A program made the translations under genes and the position numbers. The notes beneath the pieces were generated by a model. That model did not search any database and was not told the origin of the DNA. It saw only the letters and a program-made list of their open reading frames with translations. Below, piece after piece: positions 54,680 through 64,000 of a stretch of DNA of 64,000 nucleotides. The DNA comes from Hermetia illucens (Eukaryota > Arthropoda > Insecta > Diptera > Stratiomyidae): positions 124,262,027 through 124,326,026 of the forward strand of contig NC_051852.1 of the NCBI RefSeq assembly GCF_905115235.1. The letters are read 5' to 3'. Each line of letters starts with the position of its first letter. Positions within the stretch are counted from its first letter, which is position 1.

Positions 54680-55531
54680 TCCTCAGAAAATATTGTATAA
54701 ACTGGTAACCCCCAAAGAGATTGAGTTACTGCCGCAGTTCGCTCCGGAGATGAAAGCTGATCTAGTGCTCATCGGCAAACAGTACCGGAACATGAACCTA
54801 ACAACGGCACCCTGCGAAGCATCGAAAAGTGGACATATTCCATCTATTAGTAGACAGCGGAAGTTCGGAAGTTCCGGAAGGAATGTCACAAACTACTGCG
54901 CTTGTCACAATGTCTAAACGACCAGGATGGAGCAAGTAGCACAATGACAGAGTACAAATCAACCAAAAGCAGACTGCGCAGCGAGATAAACAGAAGTAAA
55001 ACTCGCTGCTGGCCGGACCTAGTCGACGGGGTGAAAGGGGACCCGTGGGGACTAGGTTATAAACTGGTAACTCGAAAACTCAGAGGCCGGCGGAATTCCT
55101 GTTCTTATTGTACCTATATTGTACGAACATTAGTCCCTTCATATCCTTTATAGAATGATGACAACAGCGTGGAAGACGCCGGAACTAAGTACTAGAGTTG
55201 AAAGAGACAGTCTTGTCTATGAAAAATAAAAAGGCGTCATGATCTGATAGTAACTCGACGGAGGCACACAAACTGATGTTCCAATAGTGGTCAGACCTAC
55301 TACTCAGCGCATTCAACGCTTTCTTAAAAGAGGATATTTTTCCTTACGGCTGGAAGGTGGCCAGGATCACGCTAATCAGTTAAGGGGAAGGCGGCCCTGA
55401 GCTACCATCAGGATTTCGACCACTTTGTTTGCTTGACACGGCCGGGAAAGTGCTCGAAAACCCCATCAAGAATTATCCCCGAGAGAGTTCGGTTTTAGAG
55501 CCTTAAGATCCATAGTGAATGCTATTCATGC
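54680..55531 (+). mobile_element. R1-clade LINE, 5' part (host of an inserted RTE)
   Basis: The plus strand reads STMTEYKSTKSRLRSEINRS, KTRCWPDLVDGVKGDPWGLG and YKLVTRKL (linker before the RT). It then reads LLSAFNAFLKEDIFPYGWKV, ARITLI and GPELPSGFRPLCLLDTAGKV (RT fingers, normal SYRPICLLDTxGKxxE), ending FGFRALRSIVNAIHA (normal FGFRxGRSTxDAI). An RTE family B piece follows and the frame resumes at 56527. Confidence 0.75.
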
Positions 55532-56526
55532 AAAGCCGCCTGCGAGAGCATAGTCAGGGTAAAATTCTGCACGGCCATGAGAGAATTCAGTATCGACGAA
55601 ATTCATAAGACTGACTAGACTGACTCTGACCAATATACAAGGCCAGATAAAAGCAGCAGGACCACTCTCGAGACCATTCAACATCAACAACGGTCTAAGA
55701 CAAAGGGATGCCCAATCATGCGTCCTCTTTAACCTGGCCCTGGAGAAAGTGATTCGCGATGCTGATGTAAATGCAATAGGCACCATCTTCTTCAAGCCCA
55801 CCCAACTATTGGCCAACACTGACAATATTGATATCATTGGGCAAAACAACCCGAGATGTACAGTCTACCTTCATCCAGATCACCATCCACATTAACAAAA
55901 ACCAAAGAACGAACAACATCGAATCGCACTGGTCAAACAAAAACAATGAAGATAGGAGACAACAACTTTGAGACCATTGAAAATTTCTCCTATCTAAGGT
56001 CGAAAATCACAACCGATAACACCTATGACGATGAAATCCACGCACGGTTGTTGGCTGCCAACAGAGCCTATTTCAGCATACAAAAACTGTTTCACTCGAA
56101 GCGTATCACCATAGTGTCAAAGCTGTTACTGTACAAGACAATGATTTTGCCAGTCCTTTTATATTCCTCGGAGACCTCTTGTTTGCGTTCGAGAGAAGAA
56201 TCCTCTGAAGAATTTTGGCTTCCTACATGAGGATGGACGATTCCGTAGCCTACATAAAGATGAAATCTATGAGCGATATCGTCAGGTTGTGGGTAAAATC
56301 CGGCTCAACAGGTTGCGGTGGGCGGGTCACTTAATCCGTATGGATGAGGATGATCCAGCCCGAAAAGACCCTGCCTGAGGTGGAACGATGGCGTAGGTCA
56401 GGACGCCAGACAGCTTTTAGGGATATCGAATTGGTGGACCTCGGCGCAAAACCGGGATGTCTGGAGTTCCTTATTAAGGCAGGTCTAGACCGAATACCGC
56501 TTGTTGCGTCGTTGATGATGATGATG
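55532..56526 (+). mobile_element. RTE-type LINE copy (family B), 5'-truncated, inserted in an R1-type LINE
   Basis: It starts inside the RT (ESIVRVKFCTAMREFSI, matching LYTAMREFGIP) and continues with LALEKVIRDADVNAIGTIFF and TDNIDIIG (normal YADDIDIIG). A small gap follows, then TNRTGQTKTMKIGDNNFETI and MILPVLLYSSETSC, LRWAGHLIRMDEDDPARKD-like coding and LVDLGAKPGCLEFLIKAGLD. It ends in a TGA run at 56513-56526. 5' truncation fits target-primed reverse transcription. A 5-bp TCATG occurs on both flanks (55526-55530, 56531-56535). Confidence 0.8.
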
Positions 56527-57570
56527 GAAGTCATGAATATGGCTCATCAAGCGGAAGTACATAGTCGCCGAGTTCGACAGGTAGTGGTCCTAAGGTATGG
56601 TGGTATGGTAACGCTTGATGTTATAAATGCCTCTTATTCCGTCAGATTGAAAGACATTCTAAGCACACTAGACAATAAATTCCACGTGCCGGGTTATCTC
56701 TTATGGGTATTGAGAGAGTATCTGAGAAACCACTCCCTGCTCTCTCAAGGACCAGAGGAGGATGGAGAACACATTAAGAGTAGTACGGGGATCCATCGCC
56801 CCTAGGATGGACCTCAGGAACACTTCTTACAATAGTCGTCTAGGACCCGACATGCCAGAATGGTCGATTACGCAGATGATGCTGCGACACTTGTTGCCGG
56901 ACGCAATGTTAAACTTGCGCAAAGCAACCTTGACAACATAGTCACCCTGACTTAAAAGAGAATCCTAACCCTGTGTCCCATGTCGATCGGCGGGTCGCAC
57001 CTTGGATTGACGATTGCAACAAAGAACTTTTTCAAGCAAATCAAAGCAGCGATTTCCGATCCACTTTTTGCTAAGGAACGTGAAACTATTGGTTGCTCGT
57101 GAAGACCGACAACTTACACTAAATGGGTGGTACCTCTCTTGGCAAAACGTGACAAGAGACGGATGGATTGCATCTCAGGTGCGTGGCTGGATCGAAAGCA
57201 AGTGAGTTTGACTATTTCTTTGGCCAGCTCCCAAGTGAGCATGGAGGTGGACGACGCTGATCACATCTTTTTTCTTCTGGAATTCGCCTTCATCTGTATA
57301 CAGCTCTGTCTAGAAAACATTTTCAGAGAAATGCTGACAAGCGCTGGCAGCAGAAGCCATGTTGCCTATTACGTTCAGATTCTTCCTGTTGCAACGAAGA
57401 TAGAACTCGACCGGTGGAGTAGCCGGATGGCGGGGGCTCCTTGAACTAACAGTTCCTTTTCTACCCCTCGCCGTTGGTAAAAGGAATTCCCTAAATTAGA
57501 GGCTCCTCGAGGCCCGATGGCTAGCCCGAAATAATGTCACAAACGTTTGCATGCTAGTTCTCCGACGACG
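56527..57570 (+). mobile_element. R1-clade LINE, 3' part (family E)
   Basis: It resumes with EVMNMAHQAEVHSRRVRQVV, VTLDVINASYSVRLKDILST and FHVPGYLLWVLREYLRNHSL (RT palm). A YADDAATLVAGR-like block is readable near 56870. The C-terminal VDDADHIFFLLEF, REMLTSAGSRSHVAYYVQI and IELDRWSSRMAG match the minus-strand element at 62570-64000 closely, as does the 3' flank. Frameshifts and deletions are present; the zinc-finger cysteines are lost. Confidence 0.75.
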
Positions 57571-58420
57571 GGGAGGTACCTGGTTGCCCCACGGCGTACC
57601 ACTGCGGAAACTCAACAAAACTCTGTGCGTAACGGCATTCACATACCCTGACTCCAAACAAAAAGGACTTTTGTCAGGAAATTGTTCGGGAAAATTTTCG
57701 TCGGTTTTAATAGAACTGAGCTAATTATTAAGCCATCCCTATATTAAAACTCCTTTAGTTTTACACTGAATTTATAATGGAGAACTTCACGCATACACGC
57801 ATTCACGGCGTTATCAATATAGTTCCAGCCGCTGCTAGCGACACACTGATCTGTTAGCACTAAAATCTGAGAAACATTCTTGGCATTGAAGCGTCCACTG
57901 TTAGATCCAAGAATTATTATGTAAGAAGCACCACCACCACTTTATTCTATTCAAAGTCCAATGGAACAATTTGTAACAACTTTTTGATTAGGGAGGCAAA
58001 AACTATGACCGACACATGTACAAGGCATTTCGAAATTAAAGTTTTTGGAGTAGTGCACAAGAAAGATTTGAAACTTAGGATTTCCAACCGTTAATCACCT
58101 GTACTGGTTTCAAAAAATTCCGAAAACCTGAGAATTACCACCAAAATCACTATTTAAAAATCCAATTTGAGATTCATTTCATTTTATTTGACTCTTTGGA
58201 AAATATTTTTTAAAATCGTAAAAAATATATTATAAAATCACCAATTATCACGATATTATCTTAGTCTAGGATTATATACCCTATAAGGGCGATAACTGCA
58301 TATTTACATGGCACAAAGAACCTTATATAAATGATAATTATGTTACTGAATTTCGAACATTCACACTCTAGTTGCTTCGGGATAATAAGTTAGGAACAAA
58401 GACAAAAGGAGTTTTAAAAT
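57571..58420. other. 3' flank of PEPCK
   Basis: AT-rich, non-coding. It holds the candidate poly(A) signal of PEPCK and otherwise nothing recognised. Confidence 0.45.
58183..58188 (-). terminator. Candidate PEPCK poly(A) signal
   Basis: AATAAA on the minus strand, 233 bases beyond the PEPCK stop. It gives a 3' UTR of about 250 nt. Nearer variant hexamers are also possible. Confidence 0.35.
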
Positions 58421-60559
58421 TTACATTGCTTCAACCCTGGCTTTCAACTTCTCCAATTCATCTTCAATCTCCTTGGGTAGATCAGAACCAACTTGGTCAT
58501 GGAAGTAGTTGCGGATCTCCTCCACTTCTTCTTGCCAGAAATCTTTCGGCAAGGAGAACAGTCCATCGTAGTCAATCTTGTCAGCCATGCCTTCTAAATT
58601 CAATCCATCCTTTGATGGAATTCGTCCAATAGCTGTTTCCTTGAAGCAAGGTTCGTCATCAATACGCTTCAAGACCCATTCCAAAACACGAGTATTTTCA
58701 CCAAATCCAGGCCACAAGAATTTACCCTCGGGGCTCTTACGGAACCAGTTGACGTGGAAGATTTTTGGCACCTTTCCATGTTGCTCCATACTCAACCAAT
58801 GTTTCAAGTAGTTTCCAAAATTGTAGCCAAAGAATGGACGCATTGCGAAGGGGTCGTGCATGATCACTTTTCCTTTGAATTCAGCAGCGGCTGTTGCTTC
58901 ACTGCGCATACCTGCTCCAATAAACACCCCATGGGACCATGAGTTTGCTTCGTAGATCAATGGGACTCCAGCAGGGCGACGACCTCCGAATAGAATTGCA
59001 CTGATTGGTACTCCTTCTCTATCTTCCCAAGCTGGATCAATAATGGGACATTGATATGCTGGTGTGCAGAAGCGAGAGTTGGGATGAGCTGCTGGAGTTT
59101 TAGTGACTCCTAGTTCCCATGGTTTGCCCAACCAGTCAGTGACTTTGATACCAGGAGCCAAACTCTTCTCCATACCTTCCCAGAAGACACCTCCATCGGA
59201 AGTAGTTGCAACGTTGGTGAAGATAGTATTTTTGAAGATCGTTGCCATTGCGTTAGGATTCGTCACTTCACAAGTTCCAGGAGCAACACCGAAGAAACCG
59301 TTTTCAGGATTGATGGCACGCAACACTCCGTTTTTATCGAATTTCATCCAGGCAATGTCATCTCCAACGCATTCTACTTTGTAGCCGGGTAACGATGGTG
59401 TCAGCATAGCAAGATTGGTTTTACCGCAGGCAGATGGGAAAGCGGCAGTGATGTATCGTTTTACGCCTTGTGGGTTTGTGATACCCAAAATCAACATGTG
59501 TTCAGCCAACCATCCTTCTCTTTTTGCAATAGTGCAACCGATTCTCAAGGCGAAGCATTTCTTTCCTAGGAGAGAATTTCCACCATATCCTGAACCGTAG
59601 GATACGATAAGATTCTCAGCTGGTTTGTGTAGGATGATCGTCCTTTCCGGGTCACAAGGCCATGATGGGATTTCAATCACACCGTTTGCTGGAGTTCCTA
59701 CTGAATGCATGCAGCGTACAAATTCCTCATGTTTCTTCAATTCGTCAAGGACAGCTTGTCCCATGCGTGTCATGATTCTCATTGAGGCAACGACGTATGC
59801 AGAATCGGTCACTTCAATGCCTATCTTGGAAAGTGGTGATCCAACCGGTCCCATGGAGAACGGAACAACATACATAGTCCTTCCTTTCATACATCCTGGG
59901 AATCTTTCGTCAATAGCCTTTTGCATGTCAGCTGGTGAAATCCAGTTTCCTAGGACACCCTTGACTCCCTCCTTGGGGGTAGGAATGGCTTCTTCTTTAT
60001 GATCAGTACAGATGAAAGTTTTCGATTCAACTCTTGCAACATCAGCCGGATTGGTGGTGGACAAGAAACAATTTTCATATTTGGGAAGTGGTTTGATAGT
60101 TCCTTGCTCCAGAAGGAGTTTCTGCAATGCTTTGTTTTCCCGATCGCTGCCATCGCAGATGTGAATGCTTTCAGGAAGGCACAAAGCAACAGATTCTTCA
60201 ACGAATGTCCGGACTTTTGGTGTTAGACTGGTCGCATCGCCATTCACTATTGGGACTCCTCGGATGTGGTGGGATAATCCTAGATTTGAGTCCTTTGTTC
60301 GGTTGCCGGCGACACCAGATGCTCTGTGAAGGATAAGTGGAAATAGTAGGTGAGAAAGTCCTTTCTTCTGGTTTAAATTGTACATTGGACGAAATTATTC
60401 CAAATATTAATCACTGACTGTATGACCTTATCAAGGTCAAAACTAGGTTCACTTTATGTTTACGAAATTTCAACAAACTTTTCGGCAGTATCTACAAAAG
60501 AAAATATTTATATGAATAACAACTTACGAGTCAGCTGGTTTTTCCACGAATTCGGGCAT
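58421..60559 (-). CDS. Pepck: Phosphoenolpyruvate carboxykinase (GTP), cytosolic
   Basis: Converts oxaloacetate plus GTP to phosphoenolpyruvate, GDP and CO2, the committing step of gluconeogenesis and glyceroneogenesis, in the cytosol. Two coding exons: 60559-60528 (32 nt, [10 protein letters not shown] plus TC of a Ser codon, donor GTAAGT) and 60323-58421 (acceptor TTCACAG), giving 644 residues, about the usual length. The GTP-PEPCK family is full-length and intact: [20 protein letters not shown] in the N-terminal lobe, P-loop FPSACGKTN at about 306-314, metal-binding GDDIAWMKF at about 331, [10 protein letters not shown], the signature [14 protein letters not shown] at about 456, and nucleotide-binding [15 protein letters not shown]. 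The N-terminus MPEFVEK lacks a mitochondrial presequence and resembles Drosophila Pepck (MPELIEQ). An in-frame ATG at 60385 lies in the intron and is not used by this model. Regulation by hormones and feeding is known for the family, not seen here. Confidence 0.95.
60324..60527 (-). other. PEPCK intron 1
   Basis: A 204-nt intron with donor GTAAGT at 60527-60522, a long pyrimidine tract (about 60360-60330) and acceptor CAG ending at 60324. It splits a Ser codon (TC|A). Confidence 0.85.
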
Positions 60560-60814
60560 GATTAATTGTGTATTTTTAGATTAATCTTGAGAATTAAAAT
60601 GACTGGTCTTTCACTCCACTGACTTCCACTTTTGTGTCCAAGAAATTTTCTTCAATTTATAGGAAAAGCCACACAATTTCTTTATTCCACTTTAATTTTC
60701 TCTTTTCACTAAAACTCTTTGTGATTAATTAACTTTCTTCTGAGAACGGAATTAAACTGTTCCTGTTCCTTATTTTCTCCTCCTTACTTCGCTCAAACTC
60801 AGGTTCCTGAAGGA

Positions 60815-60850
60815 ACTGATACTCAGTGAACGACTTTTCCCCCTTATATA
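60815..60850 (-). promoter_or_regulatory. PEPCK core promoter (TATA + Inr)
   Basis: On the minus strand TATATAAGG starts at 60850 and ATCAGTTCC has its initiator A at 60817, 33 bases downstream, a normal arthropod arrangement. The 5' UTR to the ATG at 60559 would be about 257 nt without needing an intron. No good DPE is seen at +28 to +32. Confidence 0.75.
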
Positions 60851-62569
60851 CCGCTTTCTCGAACGCCTACTCTTTGGACCGCTTCTGTAGGCCGCTCGGT
60901 GGTTGGGCGAAATTTGGAGGCTCGCTCGTGATAACGCCAAAACGTGTCGTTTTATTATGGAATAAAGTTGGCTGACGCTCAAATTATTGTTGACTTGCTT
61001 ACCAGCTTGTGCTAAATTATTTTTTTTTAAGGTTTGTTATTCCGAATTTCATAAGGTTCCCGGTCCCATATGTGAAACTTATTGATTTGGACTTTGGTTG
61101 TGTATGTGCTTCGGAAAAGTCTAGTGATAATTTTATCAGTTTCTGGTTCTCTCTCCGATTAAATTCTCATTCTGCGTTGATATCGCCTCTATTTTCGCCA
61201 TAGAACCCACTCTTGAAGCCACTGAGGAATGTTTAGGAGAACATTCTGGTGAAGCAAGATTGGATGTCCCCAAAAGTTTGGAGTTTGAGCTCGTGGATGG
61301 GCAGAGAAGAGCCGAGAATTCGGCCGCGCATGTCATCTCCGGCTTTTTCTGTTGTAACGATTTTTCGGCCAGAAACTCGTGCTCACTATAATTAAATTAT
61401 TTTCATTACTTTATGTTCTTGTTGATTGGCCTCTATTTACGATAGCTCACAACTTGTTGTTCTTGTACATGACCACCAAAAAGGTCAAATTTTGATAATG
61501 CGTAAATTAACGTTGACTTTGATGGGGACTTTCTAAATAAGAAGGTTCTACTCGTGGAGTATTTTAATTAACACAAATCAAATATTTGTTGTAAATTGTA
61601 ACAGAAATTTCGATACAAAAAAAAGACAGAAGTAACTCCTTTAAAAGTGCCTCGGGGGCTCATGAATTGGACGAAGGGAACAAAGCCATTTCTCATTAAG
61701 GGACAGCGCGAATTATCCCTTAATTATTCCTAGGCCACAAATATTAGCTATAATACCCAAAACACCATTAAAAGCCATTAAATAAAGATCTTTGTTGTAG
61801 ACATATATTTCCCGAAATCATTAGCAACTTAGCGGTCAGGACAGGTAGTAGTGTCCAGGTACTGCCAGAAAACTTCTATGTTTCGGTAAGTATTCTGAAA
61901 AAGGTATTTCTAGAAGGTACAAATATTATCGTCCTTTGGCAGGAATACTTCCTAATGGCATTCATAATAAATTACAAAACAATTCAAACTAAAGGTTGAA
62001 CGCGTAAACACCCTATACACCATATCTTTGAGTATTTCCAGAAAAATCTCAAAATGAAGACCTGTTTTTTTATGAAAAAAAAATCCAGAAATTTTATCAT
62101 AAAGCCTTGCATATTACAAATACCATCCTTTAAATACCATGAAACATTCAATGTTTTCAGAAGAAAGGCTTCTAAATTAAGGGTTTGACAGGGAAAGAAA
62201 GAAAGGTTTGCATAAACTTCTATACAAACTGCTGATGTCCTTTCTACCTTAATTCCAGATAAAATTCAAAATTAATAGCACACATAGTCGTACGATGATT
62301 AGGCAACATGAGATCCCCTTCCGAACACTCAGGCTGTAGTCCGCCAACTACATTATGAAATACAAAACACCGCGCTTGAGAGAGAACTGCATCTGGAATA
62401 CTCAATTTCTCAGATCCCTTAGTCTATTTTGTACAATTGCTGGACTTTTTTTTCGTGAGTAGGGTAAACACCCTCCTGTCATCAGAGAACTAGCCTGTAA
62501 TCGTTTCACACATTACTTCCGCCTATCCCTCCCGCTGTCCCAGCTCCCGTCAAGTCAGAGAATTCCTCT
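60851..62569. other. Upstream region of PEPCK
   Basis: AT-rich non-coding DNA with no recognised transposon in its first 1.5 kb, so it could hold PEPCK enhancers. No RNA gene or exon is seen. The R1-type LINE 3' flank starts near 62530-62570. Confidence 0.45.
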
Positions 62570-64000
62570 CACCAATGGGAGCGGAGAGGAGAAAGGGAGT
62601 TGTTAGTTCAGGGAACCCCTTGCCATCCGGTCCCTCCACCGGTTGAGTTCAATTTTCTTTGCAATAAGAAGGGCATAGCGCGCAACACGATTCCAACTGC
62701 CAGCGCTCTTCAGCATCTCTCTGACAATGTTGTCTGGTTCCCTTGTGTTTGCATAAAGCTGCTGATGAAAGCCGTCCAACCTCTCGCAAGAGAAAAAGTT
62801 GTGTTCAGCGTCATCCACCACTCCATTGGAAAACACACAATCAGGAGATCGCGCCTTCCCAATTCTGTGCAGGTTAAACTGAAAACCTTCCTGCCCGCTT
62901 AGAAGTTGGGTAAGGAAGTAATCAATCTCACCGTGCGTTTGATTCAACCACGGGTCTAAATTGTCGATGAGCCGCGCAGTCCATCTGCCCCTTAGCTCAT
63001 TTTGAGAAGAGTTGCCACTCGGCAAGGGTGCGTTGACGTTCTCTCTTAAGTTCTCGCCCTTACGTCGGTAGATAGTTTTACGCTCCTTGACACGGAGGCA
63101 ATGGGGATCACTCTCGCGATCACCATCACGGCCAGTTCGGAGACAGTACGATAAGCAGACGCCACTTGCAAAACTCCCAGTCTCTGCACTTGAGCAATGC
63201 GCTTACGATGCACCTCCTTGCCAAGGGCATCATCCCATACCTCCGCGCCATAGAGCAGAACCGACTGCATTGCTCTCATAAGGAGACGATATGGAACACT
63301 GGGTCGGAATTCTCCTTGTAGCCAAGATGAAATGATGGTTTGCTCGAAGAAGCTCACCTTCTTATTTAACCGCTGGTTTTGACTCTATAGTCAACTCGAC
63401 GATCCATATGGGACGTTGGGTCGGGATTCTCCTTCTGGTCAAGATGGCTACTTCGGTTTTTTTGCAGCGTAAGGCTGAAATCGTGAGCAGTCAGCAGCGG
63501 ATATCCACTTACCCATCGCATCAATATGCCAAGTCTGCTTTACGCCTATTCAACAGTGCGTCCGGCAACAAGTACCACCACGTCATCTGCATAACCGACA
63601 AGGCGCGAATCTTCGGGCATGTCGAATCTCAGCAGACTATCATAGCAAACGTTCCAAAGGTTCGGCGCTAGGATGAATCCCTGTGCTACTCCCGACGTGA
63701 TTTCTATCCTCTGGCCTCTAGCGTCTCATAGAGCAGGGAGCGATCTTTCAGATAATACCTGAATATCCGCAAGATACAGCTTGGCACGTGGAATGAGTTT
63801 CCTAATGTGCGTAGAATATCTGTGCATCTTACGGAATTGAAGGCATTTCTGACATCAATCATTACGAGTGGCACTACCCGTCGAGATTGACGGCCTCGGC
63901 TCGATGAACCGCATCTACGACCTCCATAATAGCATCTACTGTGGATCTCCCTGTTCTGAACCGGAACTGCCTTGGGGATAGGTCTCCGGTAGCGCTCATC
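62570..64000 (-). mobile_element. R1-clade LINE (family E), runs off the window
   Basis: Minus-strand order from the window edge: RT block LVMIDVRNAFNSVRCTDILR and SCILRIFRYYLKDRSLLYET near 63870-63730, then intact catalytic LVGYADDVVVLVAGRTV near 63598-63550. Next RLLMRAMQSVLLYGAEVWDD and RIAQVQRLGVLQVASAYRTV (63357-63046). The C-terminal RGRWTARLIDNLDPWLNQTH and CVFSNGVVDDAEHNFFSCER module (63025-62603) is followed by IELNRWRDRMARG. The R1-clade C-terminal zinc-finger-like module is partly kept. There are a few frameshifts. It is the best-preserved R1-type copy here. Confidence 0.85.

Noticed and set aside
60324-60385. In-frame upstream ATG (60385) giving PEPCK a basic N-terminus [20 protein letters not shown] that could be read as a mitochondrial presequence
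   Set aside because: The hydrophobic part is simply the translated pyrimidine tract before a strong acceptor, and a short upstream exon encodes the expected MPEFVEK start.
1-64000. tRNA, rRNA, snRNA genes and CRISPR arrays
   Set aside because: I found no convincing tRNA B-box/arm structure, rRNA segment or spaced repeat array by reading; a tRNAscan or Infernal run would settle it.

Overview
This is a eukaryotic nuclear window, almost certainly from a fly (Diptera). The main supports are a cytosolic PEPCK gene that reads very like Drosophila Pepck, secreted S1-protease-fold genes with fly-type TATA plus TCAGT initiator promoters, and a dense load of insect LINE families (R1, RTE, jockey/I) and mariners. 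A repeat-swollen lower-brachyceran genome such as a soldier fly would fit, but the species is inference. Only four host loci are well supported; most of the remaining sequence is layered transposon debris.

Left part (1-14 kb). A decayed R1-clade LINE comes first. It is followed by SPH1 (2507-3307, minus), about 7.5 kb of minus-strand LINE relics (R1, an unassigned family here called C, RTE family B and RTE family A), SPH2 (11076-12104, minus) and SPH3 (12860-13672, plus). The three SPH genes are intronless paralogues encoding secreted serine-protease homologues. Each has lost all three catalytic residues, and all share the same Asn-Glu at the Asp194-Ser195 positions. SPH2 carries a mucin-like Thr/Pro/Ser tail. 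SPH2 and SPH3 are divergently transcribed from about 0.7 kb of shared upstream DNA, and all three have a TATA box 30-32 bases before a TCAGT initiator.

Middle (14-58 kb). This is a transposon graveyard with readable nesting. An RTE element (A) is split by a 0.4-kb repeat (21.5 kb). An RTE element (B) sits inside the reverse transcriptase of an RNase-H-bearing LINE, with matching flanks (30.0-33.0 kb). A second B copy sits inside an R1-clade LINE (55.5-56.5 kb). A complete-ended mariner lies inside a fossil Ty3/gypsy-type LTR retrotransposon (36.9-38.2 kb). A compact 933-bp Tc1/mariner-superfamily element has perfect inverted ends (45.9-46.8 kb). A 1-kb element with short inverted ends and a GACA run lies at 39.8-40.8 kb. 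One short stretch (42708-42812) looks like an isolated host exon, and one 101-codon ORF (6096-6401) looks coding but is unrecognised.

Right part (58-64 kb). PEPCK lies on the minus strand as two coding exons: a 32-nt first exon encoding [10 protein letters not shown] plus part of a Ser codon, and one long exon. It has a clear TATA/initiator promoter. Upstream of it, AT-rich sequence leads into another R1-clade LINE that runs off the window end.

The host genes do not form a pathway. PEPCK drives gluconeogenesis and glyceroneogenesis. The SPHs are probably secreted, non-enzymatic gut or haemolymph proteins; that role is inferred only from signal peptides and GATA-like upstream motifs.
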